From contig NZ_CP113918.1 of assembly GCF_029395495.1 (NCBI RefSeq), positions 2,170,001 to 2,234,000 of the forward strand: a stretch of 64,000 bases of DNA, in the 5' to 3' direction. The notes beneath the pieces were generated by a model. The model saw only the letters and a program-made list of their open reading frames with translations. It was not told the DNA's origin and ran no database searches. The number at the start of each line of letters is the position of its first letter. Within the stretch, counting starts at the first letter, position 1. Origin of the DNA: Bifidobacterium sp. ESL0769. Its GTDB lineage: Bacteria; Actinomycetota; Actinomycetes; Actinomycetales; Bifidobacteriaceae. This document shows, piece by piece, positions 27,214 through 35,877 of this stretch. Made by a program: the position numbers and the translations under genes.

Positions 27214-27573
27214 CTACAGCAGGACGAGCGGGAAACCATGGGAGACCACGAGACCGACCACCATGACCACAACGACAAGCGCGATCGGCAACCAAATGGC
27301 CATAGCCGTCGCCGTATCCTTGCTTTTCTTTGCGAAGCCGATTTCCGCCAGCGCAATCAGCACGACCGCAAGGATAATCTTCACCACCAACAGCACAGTG
27401 ATATGCGGCCAAGCGTGCACAATCAGGAAAATGCCGCTCAGAATAATGAGAATGTAGCAGACGCGGGCAATCATCGCCCAGATCTTCGTCATCCTCACCG
27501 GCCCCAAAAGCCCCACGGCCACCGCGACGATCAGCACCACGCCGACAACCAAATGCATCCAAGACCAAACCAT
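27214..27573 (-). CDS. DUF1516/YisL-like membrane protein B
   Basis: 119 residues from ATG 27573, preceded by GGGAG with 5-nt spacing; the frame continues to a TTG at 27585 that overlaps this site. Four membrane helices; Val/Ile/Leu make up much of the protein. The central GPVRMTKIWAMIARVCYILIILSGIFLIVHAWPH segment is the best match to YisL/DUF1516 proteins, whose function is unknown. It is a paralog of the gene at 26587, and a terminator separates them. Confidence 0.78.
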   Translation of the reverse strand: MVWSWMHLVVGVVLIVAVAVGLLGPVRMTKIWAMIARVCYILIILSGIFLIVHAWPHITVLLVVKIILAVVLIALAEIGFAKKSKDTATAMAIWLPIALVVVVMVVGLVVSHGFPLVLL

Positions 27574-27711
27574 ATCTACTCCCAACGGTAAGAAAAGTTA
27601 TCAATAACGCTATAGCCCAATATATCGGCTGCCGTCCTCACTATCAACATTGCTCATCAAAGGCGTATCCAGCCGCAAAATGCAGATTCAAATCAATCTG
27701 CAGACAATCCG

Positions 27712-27984
27712 TCAAAGCAAACCGTCGTGACTTCCAGTTCGCGCAAGAATAATCTTTTCACCATCAACCCTATAAACAAGCAGCCAATCAGGAGCAATAT
27801 GCAATTCCCTGAACGGCGAAAGATTACCAACCAGCCGATGATCCTTATATTGAGTCGTCAGTATCGTCGCATCTCCGCGACGAAGGACCTTCTCAACCTC
27901 GAGAAGTTTCGACATATCATAATGCTTACGCTTCAGCCGTTTTACATCACGCAGAAAGGCAGGGTTATAGGCAATTTCACGCAT
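27712..27984 (-). CDS. YafQ/RelE-family toxin
   Basis: 90 residues. The fold signature of type II mRNA-interferase toxins is visible: NPAFLRDVKRLKRKHYDMSKL at the N-terminus, then DHRLVGNLSPFRELHIAPDWLLVYRVDGEKIILARTGSH. The His (DHRL), His-x-x-x-Asp-Trp (HIAPDW) and C-terminal ARTGSH correspond to active-site positions of E. coli YafQ, a ribosome-dependent endoribonuclease. The start overlaps the 3' end of the antitoxin gene by 8 bp, as usual for coupled toxin-antitoxin pairs. All key residues appear intact, so it is probably functional. Confidence 0.92.
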   Translation of the reverse strand: MREIAYNPAFLRDVKRLKRKHYDMSKLLEVEKVLRRGDATILTTQYKDHRLVGNLSPFRELHIAPDWLLVYRVDGEKIILARTGSHDGLL

Positions 27985-28231
27985 CGGCTATCAACCTCGC
28001 AAATGCGTCATCATCTTTGACTGCAATCACCGGTTCATCCATGGTTGACAAGACAGCATTTTCGAACGTTGGTGCTTTCGGTTCGAAAGGCAGACTTCTG
28101 GTATTGACGATTTGTTTGAGCGTCATATTAATCGCCGTGGTCAAATCAAGCCCTATCGATTCCAAGAGTTCTGTTGCCTCTTCCTTGAGCTCCTTATTAG
28201 TCCTAATCTGGATTCTTGCGTTCATATCCAT
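27977..28231 (-). CDS. RelB/DinJ-family antitoxin
   Basis: 84 residues from ATG 28231, which has AAAGAGG five nt upstream; an ATG seven codons earlier (28252) is an alternative. The N-terminal half (MDMNARIQIRTNKELKEEATELLESIGLDLTTAINMTLKQIV) is the ribbon-helix-helix domain of RelB/DinJ antitoxins. The C-terminal 40 residues, with SLPFEPKAP and an acidic end, wrap and neutralise the toxin. It should autoregulate the promoter together with the toxin; the start lies close to a short AT-rich upstream region. Confidence 0.92.
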   Translation of the reverse strand: MDMNARIQIRTNKELKEEATELLESIGLDLTTAINMTLKQIVNTRSLPFEPKAPTFENAVLSTMDEPVIAVKDDDAFARLIADA

Positions 28232-28327
28232 AGTGGCCTCTTTAGAAATCATCGAAAGTACAATATAAGGTCATTGTACTCTAAATTAACCACATCGCAT
28301 ATTTTGAACATCATCTGTACACACCAC

Positions 28328-28375
28328 GAAAAAGCGGGTGGCGAGACATTCGTTACGAACATCTCGCCACCCGCT
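28328..28375 (-). terminator. Terminator of alcohol dehydrogenase
   Basis: A 14-bp perfect stem (AGCGGGTGGCGAGA / TCTCGCCACCCGCT) followed by TTTTTC on the minus strand, 21 bp after the stop. Confidence 0.93.
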
Positions 28376-28395
28376 AATCAGAACAGGTTTACCGC

Positions 28396-29445
28396 TCACT
28401 CACCCATGTGGGGAACGACTACGGCGCGCTTGGAGAGCTTGCCGTCGACCAGCTTGTGGTAGGCGTCGAGCGCGTTGTCCATCGAGTAGGTCTCCACCTC
28501 GGGGGTGATGAGGCCTTGACGATAGAGCGCGGCGACCTCGTGCAGCTCAGGCATGGAGCCCCAGTAGACGCTGGTGAGCTCCTGCTGCCACGGGTTGGTG
28601 TACCAGTCATAGGAAGCCTTGCCGCCGGCGATGCCGACGATGGTCACGCGCGAATCGATGGCGGAAGCGGCCTGCGCAGCGGCGATGGTCGGTGCGATGC
28701 CCACGAAATCGAAGGCTGCGTCAACGCCGCGGCCACCGGTGATCTTGCGGATGTTGGCAACTTCGTTCTCATCGCCCTCAACGACGATGGCTCCCTTCTC
28801 CTTGGCCTTGGCCATGGCTTCGGGCTTCATGTCGGTGGCGATGATGGTGGCGCCGGTGATGGCCTTCAAGATCTGGATAGCGATCTGGCCCAGGCCGCCG
28901 AGGCCGATGACCAGCGCGTACTTGCCGCCACCCTGCAGGTGCGGCAGCGCGGCCTTGATGGCGTGGTACGGAGTCAGCGCGGCGTCGGCGAGCGGGGCCG
29001 CGGCGATCGGATCGGCGTCGCCCAGCGGCACGAGGTTACGCGCAGGGACGGTCATGTACTCGGCCATGCCGCCGTCGCGTCCGAGGCCGATGGCCAGGGA
29101 ATCGTTGGTGGCCATGTTCTCGCAGTAGTTCTCTTCACCTGCGACGCAGCGCTTGCAGTGGCCGCAGCCGGTGGGGCCGTAAACCAGATAGGCATCGCCC
29201 TTGTTGAAACCGGTGACTCCGGTGCCGACCTCTTCGACCCAGCCGGAGGTCTCATGACCGAGGATGAACGGAGGCTTGGTCTGATTGCCGGTCTCGGGGG
29301 TGTAGTCGCGGAACACGGAAACGTCGGAATGGCAGCAGCCAGCGCCAGCGACCTTCAGCAATACCTCACCCGGCCCTGGAGTCGGCTTGTCGACCTCCCT
29401 CAACGCGGGGAATGTCTTATACGCTTCGAACATAACGGCTTTCAT
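28396..29445 (-). CDS. Zinc-dependent alcohol dehydrogenase
   Basis: 349 residues, the medium-chain dehydrogenase size. Zinc site: GCCHSD near 38 and GHETSGWVEEVG with the catalytic His/Glu. Structural zinc: CGHCKRCVAGEENYC. The nucleotide fold has VIGLGGLGQIAIQILKA, with Asp at the end of the second strand (TDMK), which favours NAD. Closest in pattern to actinobacterial NAD-dependent alcohol dehydrogenases acting on primary alcohols or aldehydes; in bifidobacteria such enzymes take part in NADH reoxidation. It is monocistronic with a strong terminator, and an AGGAA-type site precedes the ATG. The exact substrate cannot be read from the sequence. Confidence 0.92.
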   Translation of the reverse strand: MKAVMFEAYKTFPALREVDKPTPGPGEVLLKVAGAGCCHSDVSVFRDYTPETGNQTKPPFILGHETSGWVEEVGTGVTGFNKGDAYLVYGPTGCGHCKRCVAGEENYCENMATNDSLAIGLGRDGGMAEYMTVPARNLVPLGDADPIAAAPLADAALTPYHAIKAALPHLQGGGKYALVIGLGGLGQIAIQILKAITGATIIATDMKPEAMAKAKEKGAIVVEGDENEVANIRKITGGRGVDAAFDFVGIAPTIAAAQAASAIDSRVTIVGIAGGKASYDWYTNPWQQELTSVYWGSMPELHEVAALYRQGLITPEVETYSMDNALDAYHKLVDGKLSKRAVVVPHMGE

Positions 29446-29905
29446 AGCTGTTCCTTTCTTATCAGTGAGCCGGTGTGGGCAAGTTGTTTAACCACTTGCA
29501 AAAGCATTGAAGTGGAGTGCCCGAACATCGCTATCTTATCGTTTCTGCACCAACACTGGAACCGAATCGACGTAAGAAATTATACAGTTGTAATATTGGT
29601 TTAGCAAACGCTAGAATCGTTGGAATTTCAACGTTTTCTGGAGATGTATACAATATCACACAAAGGTCCGATAGCGTAATATTTATACGTTATTACGCTA
29701 TTTGTGTGATATAGCTTGAAACCTTTGACGTACGATCCAACACCGCCAATCCGCCAGGAAAGGCTCGACGAAACCCATCATTTATGGCAATCATTCGAAT
29801 AGCTGTACATCACTCGCGCCGACGTCTTATTGACAACCACCGCTATACATTCGCGAGCGATACTCGTCGCCTGCAGCCGAGGATCATCGCTCGCGGCAAT
29901 CACAG
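29446..29905. other. Intergenic region adh / HNH nuclease
   Basis: 460 bp without a gene. Apart from the large interrupted inverted repeat at 29653-29712, only the adh promoter region and a GC-rich stretch near the nuclease stop are evident. Confidence 0.5.
29653..29712. repeat. Two-part interrupted inverted repeat
   Basis: ATATCACACAAA pairs with TTTGTGTGATAT, and inside it TAGCGTAATA pairs with TATTACGCTA. The 22 paired bases are interrupted by a 7-nt bulge on the left and a 9-nt loop. There is no T-tract, so a simple terminator is unlikely. Confidence 0.8.
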
Positions 29906-30931
29906 TCATTCGCAGCCAACACCATCGTGGTCGCGATCCAAGGCGGCACGATAGCCGGGCTGACCGGCATAAATCGGAGCCTTGCCTGCGGCACGGACGG
30001 CGTCACAGTTCTGGTAGTAGACGTCGCCGCCACCTTGCCCAGCGGCGGGCGCGGCGGGAACCGGAGCCGGAGCGGGCGCGGGCGCAGCAGGCTGAGCAGA
30101 ACCGGCATTCCCATTATTCGCCTGACCGGAATTTGCGGACCCGCCCGCAGCGCTGCCGTTCGACGCGCCGCTCTGAGACGCCACCCCGTTTTGGGCGAAG
30201 GGGCCATCATCTGCGGGAACAGTCTGCACCGGACAAGAAGCAAGCACGCGCTGCATCGCGGCCTTTTCAGCCTTGGTGACCCACAGATCATACTTGTGTT
30301 TCACGCCAATTTGCCGCGAAACGTACGAGCAGCGGTAAGACTTGTTCTTCGGCAGCCAAGTGGCCGCGTCGCCGTCGCTTTTCTGCTGGTTCGCAGGCCC
30401 GTCGACCGCCAGTAGGTTGTACGGGTCGTTGGCCATCTGCTTGCGCTGGTCGGCGGTTATCTTTTGCGCACCGGTCTGCCAAGCGTTGGAAAGCGCGACA
30501 ACGTGATCGATCTGCACTTTGGCGGAAGTCTTCTTACCCTGCTTGAAGTGAATGGTCTTGCCGGTATACGGGTCATCGAGCGTGCCCGACATCACCTTGC
30601 AATCGTTGGTTCCTGCCTTGAACTTCTTGTCTTTGAGGTCGCGCCCCAGAATGTCGTTGCGGGTGTCGCACCCGTTGCGGTCCACGTCGGCCCAAGCACG
30701 CCCGAATTGCGTACGCTTGTACCCGGTTTTCGGCGCGCGCCCCTTGACCGGCAACGTATCAAGCACCGTCGTGGCCGCTTGTCCCCCCGCAGCCGTGGTA
30801 TCCGCGAGCGCAGAATCAGGAGCAACGCCAATCGCGAGCGCCATGGCCAATACCATCGCCAACAAACCACCCCAAACAGCTCCCAAGGATTTCGAAGTTT
30901 TATTCACTAGATTCGCGTCTTTCATTTTCAT
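29906..30931 (-). CDS. Secreted HNH nuclease with excalibur motif
   Basis: 341 residues. A Sec signal (Lys-rich start, GGLLAMVLAMALAIGVA, cleavage near ALA-DT) is followed by the DUF1524/HNH-type nuclease: YKRTQFGRAWADVDRNGCDTRNDIL, KVQIDHVVALSNAWQTGA with the catalytic DH, and NDPYNLLAVDGPANQQKSD with Asn. An Ala/Pro/Gly/Asn-rich linker follows, then a C-terminal excalibur calcium-binding motif ending DRDHDGVGCE with paired Cys (NCDAVRAAG...GVGCE). Such proteins act outside the cell on nucleic acids, for nutrient scavenging or competition. Several start codons cluster (TTG 30934, ATG 30931, ATG 30925) and none has a clear ribosome-binding site. Confidence 0.9.
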   Translation of the reverse strand: MKMKDANLVNKTSKSLGAVWGGLLAMVLAMALAIGVAPDSALADTTAAGGQAATTVLDTLPVKGRAPKTGYKRTQFGRAWADVDRNGCDTRNDILGRDLKDKKFKAGTNDCKVMSGTLDDPYTGKTIHFKQGKKTSAKVQIDHVVALSNAWQTGAQKITADQRKQMANDPYNLLAVDGPANQQKSDGDAATWLPKNKSYRCSYVSRQIGVKHKYDLWVTKAEKAAMQRVLASCPVQTVPADDGPFAQNGVASQSGASNGSAAGGSANSGQANNGNAGSAQPAAPAPAPAPVPAAPAAGQGGGDVYYQNCDAVRAAGKAPIYAGQPGYRAALDRDHDGVGCE

Positions 30932-31055
30932 CAATAATTACTACAATTCTATAACTTTTAAGTATTTTTCATTACCACAAACCAGCTAGGTAAAACGAAT
31001 CACGAATGACACTTCAACCGCCGCCGAATCACGGGCGACAGTTATTATACAGAGC

Positions 31056-32123
31056 ATGACCACAATCAAAGAGGTAGCCAAGAAGGCCGGGGCGTCGGTG
31101 ACCGCCGTTTCGATGGCACTGAACCACCGCGAGGAAGGGCACGTCAAGAAGGAACTTGCCGAGCACATCCGCGAAACCGCCAAGAAAATGGGTTACCGTC
31201 CCAATCCTCTCGCCCGCTCCCTGCGCACCAGCCGCACGCATACCATCGGTTTCATCAGCGAGGAAATCGCGACTACCCCGTACGCCGGCGAGATGATTTT
31301 GGGCGCACAGGACGCCGCGAGCGAGCTGGGCTACATGATGCTTCTGGTCAACACCGACGGCAACGCCAACGAAGCCACCGAAATCGCCGCGCTCAAACGA
31401 TACGGCGTGGACGGCTACCTTTACGCCAAAATGTATGACAGAGTTTCGAATATACCGAAGGCACTTTCCGGCGAACACACCGTCCTCATCGATGCCACGT
31501 CATCCGACGGGCGCGTACCGTACATCGTCCCCGACGAAGTCGCCATGGGCTATGACGCCACCACCTATCTCATCAAGTCCGGCGCCAAGCGCATCGCCTA
31601 CATCGGCTGCAGCGAAAACCTGCTCGCCGAGCCGCTGCGCGTGCGAGGCTACGAAAAAGCGCTGAAAGACGCCGGCCGCCCAATCGACCCGGAGCTCAAC
31701 GTCGGTATCAATAAAAACGACGGCGGGCTCAAAGCCGTCTCGGAACTTTTCGACCGCAAGCATCCCGACGCCTTCTTCTGCTTCAACGACGCCCGCACCT
31801 GGTACGTCTACCAATGCGCGGCACAGCGCGGGCTCGAGGTCGGCCGCGACATTTCCGTGGTCGGCATCGACAATAACCGCATCATCAAAGAGACCTTCGA
31901 GCCGCAGCCGACCACCATCGCACTGCCACATTACGAAATGGGCTATTGGGGCGCCCGCAAGCTGATCTCGATGATCGAAGACCGCGCTCTGGGCCCAGGC
32001 AAAAGCAAGAAAACCGTCGCCGCCATCCCGCCACTCGATGCGCCGAGCCCCGTGCGCATCCGTTGCACCTTGCTCGAGCGCGGTTCCGTGGCCAATCGCG
32101 GAACTACCGCCCGCAAAAAGTAA
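31056..32123 (+). CDS. cscR: LacI-family sucrose regulator
   Basis: 355 residues. The N-terminal MTTIKEVAKKAGASVTAVSMALNHRE is the LacI helix-turn-helix and hinge begins near SLRTSRTHTIGFI. The periplasmic-binding-like ligand domain follows (HTVLIDATSSDG, FFCFNDARTWYVYQCAAQRGLEVGRDISVVGIDN). The C-terminal 30 residues are basic. It lies upstream of a sucrose permease and a GH32 hydrolase on the same strand and probably binds the palindrome in the cscB promoter, releasing it when sucrose or a derivative is present. A TATTAT box ends 7 nt before the ATG with no ribosome-binding site, so the mRNA may be leaderless. Confidence 0.9.
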   Translation: MTTIKEVAKKAGASVTAVSMALNHREEGHVKKELAEHIRETAKKMGYRPNPLARSLRTSRTHTIGFISEEIATTPYAGEMILGAQDAASELGYMMLLVNTDGNANEATEIAALKRYGVDGYLYAKMYDRVSNIPKALSGEHTVLIDATSSDGRVPYIVPDEVAMGYDATTYLIKSGAKRIAYIGCSENLLAEPLRVRGYEKALKDAGRPIDPELNVGINKNDGGLKAVSELFDRKHPDAFFCFNDARTWYVYQCAAQRGLEVGRDISVVGIDNNRIIKETFEPQPTTIALPHYEMGYWGARKLISMIEDRALGPGKSKKTVAAIPPLDAPSPVRIRCTLLERGSVANRGTTARKK

Positions 32124-32157
32124 TCGGGCACTCCCCTGCCTTCGGTTGCCATTGGCC

Positions 32158-32265
32158 TTTTCTTGCATCCACATCAAGCTATGCAAGAAAACGTTCACTG
32201 ACGACCGATAAACAGCTACTTTCTTGCATATCGATTTTGCAATGCGAGAAGGTAGTCACTGACGA
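32158..32265 (+). repeat. 60/61-bp tandem repeat with inverted repeats
   Basis: TTTTCTTGCAT-N12-ATGCAAGAAAA (32158-32191), then a diverged copy TTTCTTGCAT-N12-ATGCGAGAA (32220-32250). Both are followed by TCACTGACGAC (32196 and 32257). A weak third trace (TTATGCAAAAAA, CACTGTCGG) lies near 32301-32325. The rest of the cscR-cscB gap holds only the promoter. Confidence 0.75.
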
Positions 32266-32450
32266 CGGCTTAACGTCCGGTTTCCAACTTCCTTAATCCA
32301 TTATGCAAAAAAATGGACACTGTCGGTCATTGAATGAGGGCAAAAGCTGAGCTCGGATTTCACAACACAGTGCAATTATAGACATATTCTTCGCGTTGAT
32401 TTATACAGATAGCCTCTATTCATTTGGAAACGCCGGAAACGATTTACAGC

Positions 32451-32479
32451 TTGACGTGAATCGATTCTCGTCCTATATT
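32451..32479 (+). promoter_or_regulatory. cscB promoter with palindromic LacI-type operator
   Basis: -35 TTGACG (32451-32456), a 17-bp spacer, and -10 TATATT (32474-32479). The spacer contains the perfect palindrome GAATCGATTC (32458-32467), a good LacI-family operator: a repressor bound there would block RNA polymerase. Confidence 0.8.
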
Positions 32480-32581
32480 TTGTCATAAGTTTCTTGCTTA
32501 AGGCGATGCCGCAGAGAATCGGCAAGAACGGAAGTAAGAAGGGTATCGCGCGGCAGCGGTGCCAAAAAGAAAGGTGACGAA

Positions 32582-33943
32582 ATGGCAATCAAAGGAGCCA
32601 AGACTTACCGGAACCCCTCATATCTACAGAGCTCTACCGGTATCTTCATGTTCTTCTGCTCGTGGGGCATCTGGTGGTCCTTCTTCTCAATCTGGCTGAC
32701 CAGCCCAGCTCCCAAGGGTATGGGTATGACAGCCGCCCAGCAAGGCGACATCTACTCCATCAACTCATTGGTGACTCTGTTCATCATGTTCTTCTACGGC
32801 ATCATCCAAGACAACCTCGGCATCAAGCGTCGCTTGGTAATCGTTATCTCGTGCATAGCCGCATGCGTCGGCCCGTTCGCGCAATTCGTCTATAAGCCCC
32901 TACTCTCGGCAGGCGGCGCCACCAAGTTCATCGGCGTGCTACTCGGCTCGGTCGTCCTCTCCGCAGGATTCATGGCCGGCTGCTCGCTGGTCGAGGCCAT
33001 CACCGAACGTTACAGCCGCCACTTCGGCTTCGAATATGGCCAGTCCCGCGCTTGGGGCTCCTTCGGCTACGCGGTCGTCGCCCTTATCGCCGGCCCGCTT
33101 TTCAACATCGATATGAAGTGGAACTTCTGGCTGGGCTCGCTTTTCGGCCTCGGCATGCTGTGCGTCTATCTGTTCTGGCGCCCGGAAGAGCAGAAGGAAG
33201 AGCTTAAGAAGGAAGCCGACCCGAACGCCCCGCGCACCAACCCGACAGCCAAGGAAATGATTTCCGTGCTCGGCATGGGCTCGCTGTGGGCACTGATCAT
33301 CTTCATGCTGTTCACCAACACCTTCTACACGGTCTTCGACCAGCAGATGTTCCCGAGCTACTACAAGAGCCTCTTCGCCACGCCGGCACAGGGTGCGGAA
33401 TGGTACTCCATCCTGAACGCCGCCGAAGTGTTCTGCGAATCCGTGATGATGGGCGTTGTCCCGATCATCATGGACCACATCGGCGTGCGCAACGCGCTGC
33501 TTCTCGGCGCGGTGACCATGTTCCTACGTATCGGCCTGTGCGGCGTCTTCCACGACCCGGTGATGATTTCGATCGTCAAGATGTTCCACGCCATCGAGAC
33601 CCCGCTCTTCTGCCTGCCAACGTTCCGTTACTTCACGCTGCATTACGATACGAAGCTATCGGCGACGCTTTACATGGTCGGTTTCCAAATCGCCTCTCAG
33701 GTCGGTCAGGTCATCATGTCGCACCCGCTCGGCGCCCTGCGTGACGCACTCGGCCCGCAGAAGACCTTCTTCACCATTTCCGGCATCGTTCTCCTCGCTT
33801 TGATCTACGGGTTCTTCGTAATCAAGAAGGACAACCAACAGGTGGGCGGCGACCCGTTCATCCGCATCAAGGACCGCAAGAAGGTCGAGCAGGAAGGCGA
33901 GGCCATCCAGGCTGAAGCCGCCGACGACCAGCTCCCGGCCTGA
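32582..33943 (+). CDS. cscB: Sucrose permease, MFS oligosaccharide:H+ symporter
   Basis: 453 residues with 12 membrane helices and AAAGGTGACG before the ATG. The N-terminus (YLQSSTGIFMFFCSWGIWWSFFSIWLT) and the loop EYGQSRAWGSFGYA are hallmarks of the LacY/CscB/RafB family; the latter contains the Arg of the sugar/proton site. NTFYTVFDQQMFPSYY lies in the seventh helix region. The cytosolic C-terminus is acidic and Gln-rich. Its place between a LacI regulator and a GH32 hydrolase gives the substrate: sucrose, possibly short fructo-oligosaccharides. It is transcribed from the promoter at 32451, probably together with cscA. Confidence 0.92.
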   Translation: MAIKGAKTYRNPSYLQSSTGIFMFFCSWGIWWSFFSIWLTSPAPKGMGMTAAQQGDIYSINSLVTLFIMFFYGIIQDNLGIKRRLVIVISCIAACVGPFAQFVYKPLLSAGGATKFIGVLLGSVVLSAGFMAGCSLVEAITERYSRHFGFEYGQSRAWGSFGYAVVALIAGPLFNIDMKWNFWLGSLFGLGMLCVYLFWRPEEQKEELKKEADPNAPRTNPTAKEMISVLGMGSLWALIIFMLFTNTFYTVFDQQMFPSYYKSLFATPAQGAEWYSILNAAEVFCESVMMGVVPIIMDHIGVRNALLLGAVTMFLRIGLCGVFHDPVMISIVKMFHAIETPLFCLPTFRYFTLHYDTKLSATLYMVGFQIASQVGQVIMSHPLGALRDALGPQKTFFTISGIVLLALIYGFFVIKKDNQQVGGDPFIRIKDRKKVEQEGEAIQAEAADDQLPA

Positions 33944-34007
33944 TTGTGACAAATCGGCACCGCGCCCACCTACCTTCGCGCGGTGTCCACCCCAAAATTT
34001 CATAGCG

Positions 34008-34051
34008 CACAAGACCTCCGCACCCATCAATTCAGGCGTGGGGGCCTTGTG
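34008..34051 (+). terminator. Hairpin between cscB and cscA
   Basis: CACAAG-CC-CC-CACCC pairs with GTG-GG-GG-CTTGTG with a few mismatches. No T-tract follows. It is more likely a processing or attenuation structure that lowers cscA relative to cscB than a full terminator. Confidence 0.5.
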
Positions 34052-34100
34052 ACGAATAAAGAACAATCACCATATGATAGTTACGAGAAAGGCATCAAAG

Positions 34101-35648
34101 ATGACTACTGAATCTCCCGTTTACACCCCGATCCGCGACCACGCCGAAGAACTGGCGAAGGCCGAAGCCGGCGTCGAAACGCTCGCCCTTGAGCGCGACG
34201 ACCGCTGGTACCCGAAGTACCATATCGCTTCGAACGGCGGTTGGATCAACGACCCGAACGGCCTGTGCTATTTTAAGGGCCGCTGGCACGTCTACTACCA
34301 GCTGCACCCCTACGGCACCCAGTGGGGCCCGATGCACTGGGGCCACGTTTCCAGCGCCGACATGGTTTCCTGGCGCCGCGAGCCCATCGCCATGGCCCCC
34401 AGCCTCGAGCAGGAAAAGGACGGCGTCTTCTCCGGCTCGGCCGTGATCGATGACGAGGGCAAGCTCAAGTTCTATTACACCGGCCATCGCTGGAACAACG
34501 GCAAGGACGACACGGACGGCCAGTGGCAGGTGCAGATGCTCGCCGAGGCCGAGGACGACGACGCCACCAAGCTCAACAAGCTGGGCATGGTCATCGACTG
34601 CCCGCGCGAACGCGTCGACTCCCACTTCCGCGATCCGAAGGTCTGGAAGCAGGACGGCGTCTGGCATTTGGTCCACGGCGTTTCCACCGCCGACCACCGA
34701 GGCCAGATCTGGGCCTATACCTCCACCGACATGATTCACTGGGACTTCCAGAACGTGCTTTACGACGACCCGGATCCGGATGTCTTCATGCTCGAATGCC
34801 CCGACTTCTTCCCCCTGAAAGATAAGGACGGCAACACTAAGTGGGTCATCGTCTTCTCGGCCATGGGCTCGAAGGCCAAAGGCTATATGAACCGCAACGA
34901 GAACAACGCCGGCTACATGATCGGCACCTGGAAGCCAGGCGAAGCCTTCAAGCCGGAAACCGAGTTCCGTCTGCTCGACTGCGGCGCGAACTATTACGCT
35001 CCTCAGTCATTCGAAGCCAACGGCCGTCGCATCATGTACGGCTGGATGAGCCCATTTTCCGAGAACGCCCCCATGCAGTCCGACGGCTGGTGCGGGCAGA
35101 TGACCCTGCCGCGCGAGTGCTTCCTCGGCGAGGACGGCGACCTGCACACCGTGCCGGTGCCAGAAATCGACAAGCTGCGCATCAACACCTTCGACCATGT
35201 CGCCCGCCCGATCGAGGCCAACGAAGAGGCCCTGGTTGACGAGGACGCCGAAGCCGTGGAAATCGAGCTCAACATCAATCTGAAGAACACGACCGCCGAA
35301 CGCGCAGGTCTCAAGGTCCACGCCACCCCCGACGGCTCCTACACCTACGTCGCCTATGACGCGCAGGCCGGCACCGTGGTCGTCGACCGTCAGGCTGCGG
35401 CCCGCGGCGATCGCGGCTACCGTGCCGCCAAGCTCACCGACGCCGAACTGGCCGCCGACGATCTCAAGCTGCACGTCTACGTCGACCGCGGCTCCGTCGA
35501 AGTCTACGTCAACGACGGCCTGCACGTGCTGAGCTCCTACAGCTACCCGTCCGAAGGTAAACGCGCAGTCAAACTTTCCGCCGAGTCGGGCGTCCTCGCC
35601 GTCGACAAGCTCACCGTCCACGACATCAAGAGCATCGGCCTGGAGTGA
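34101..35648 (+). CDS. cscA: GH32 beta-fructofuranosidase (sucrose hydrolase)
   Basis: 515 residues from ATG 34101 (GAGAAAGG upstream); the frame extends nine codons further to an ATG without a ribosome-binding site. The GH32 motifs are complete: GGWINDPNGL with the nucleophile Asp near residue 50, HFRDPKVW with the transition-state Asp, and LECPDFF with the acid/base Glu. A C-terminal beta-sandwich follows (LHVYVDRGSVEVYVNDGLHV). There is no signal peptide, so it cleaves imported sucrose or fructo-oligosaccharides in the cytosol to give fructose. It is last gene of the csc operon. Confidence 0.93.
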   Translation: MTTESPVYTPIRDHAEELAKAEAGVETLALERDDRWYPKYHIASNGGWINDPNGLCYFKGRWHVYYQLHPYGTQWGPMHWGHVSSADMVSWRREPIAMAPSLEQEKDGVFSGSAVIDDEGKLKFYYTGHRWNNGKDDTDGQWQVQMLAEAEDDDATKLNKLGMVIDCPRERVDSHFRDPKVWKQDGVWHLVHGVSTADHRGQIWAYTSTDMIHWDFQNVLYDDPDPDVFMLECPDFFPLKDKDGNTKWVIVFSAMGSKAKGYMNRNENNAGYMIGTWKPGEAFKPETEFRLLDCGANYYAPQSFEANGRRIMYGWMSPFSENAPMQSDGWCGQMTLPRECFLGEDGDLHTVPVPEIDKLRINTFDHVARPIEANEEALVDEDAEAVEIELNINLKNTTAERAGLKVHATPDGSYTYVAYDAQAGTVVVDRQAAARGDRGYRAAKLTDAELAADDLKLHVYVDRGSVEVYVNDGLHVLSSYSYPSEGKRAVKLSAESGVLAVDKLTVHDIKSIGLE

Positions 35649-35692
35649 TTACCATCAATAAACGATAACTAAAATCATAAAATAATATCGAA

Positions 35693-35726
35693 CCCGCCGC
35701 TCGCGCAAACCTGACGGCGGGCTCAA
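35693..35726 (+). terminator. Terminator of the csc operon
   Basis: CCCGCCG / CGGCGGG stem followed by CTCAATTT, 45 bp after cscA. Confidence 0.75.
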
Positions 35727-35740
35727 TTTATAGATATAGG

Positions 35741-35776
35741 TTGAGGGTCACAGATTTTATAACCTGTGACCCTCAA
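35741..35776. terminator. Hairpin between convergent cscA and DUF285 gene
   Basis: A 13-bp perfect stem, TTGAGGGTCACAG / CTGTGACCCTCAA, with a 10-nt AT-rich loop. T-tracts are weak on both sides; it probably acts as a bidirectional end for the two converging units. Confidence 0.65.
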
Positions 35777-35877
35777 GCGATTTCGCAACCCGTCTCGACT
35801 TATTCCGATATCCAAACCGATTCAGTCGGAATCAGCCGACTCAGCTTGACTCGATTATCAGAAGTAATCAACGATAA

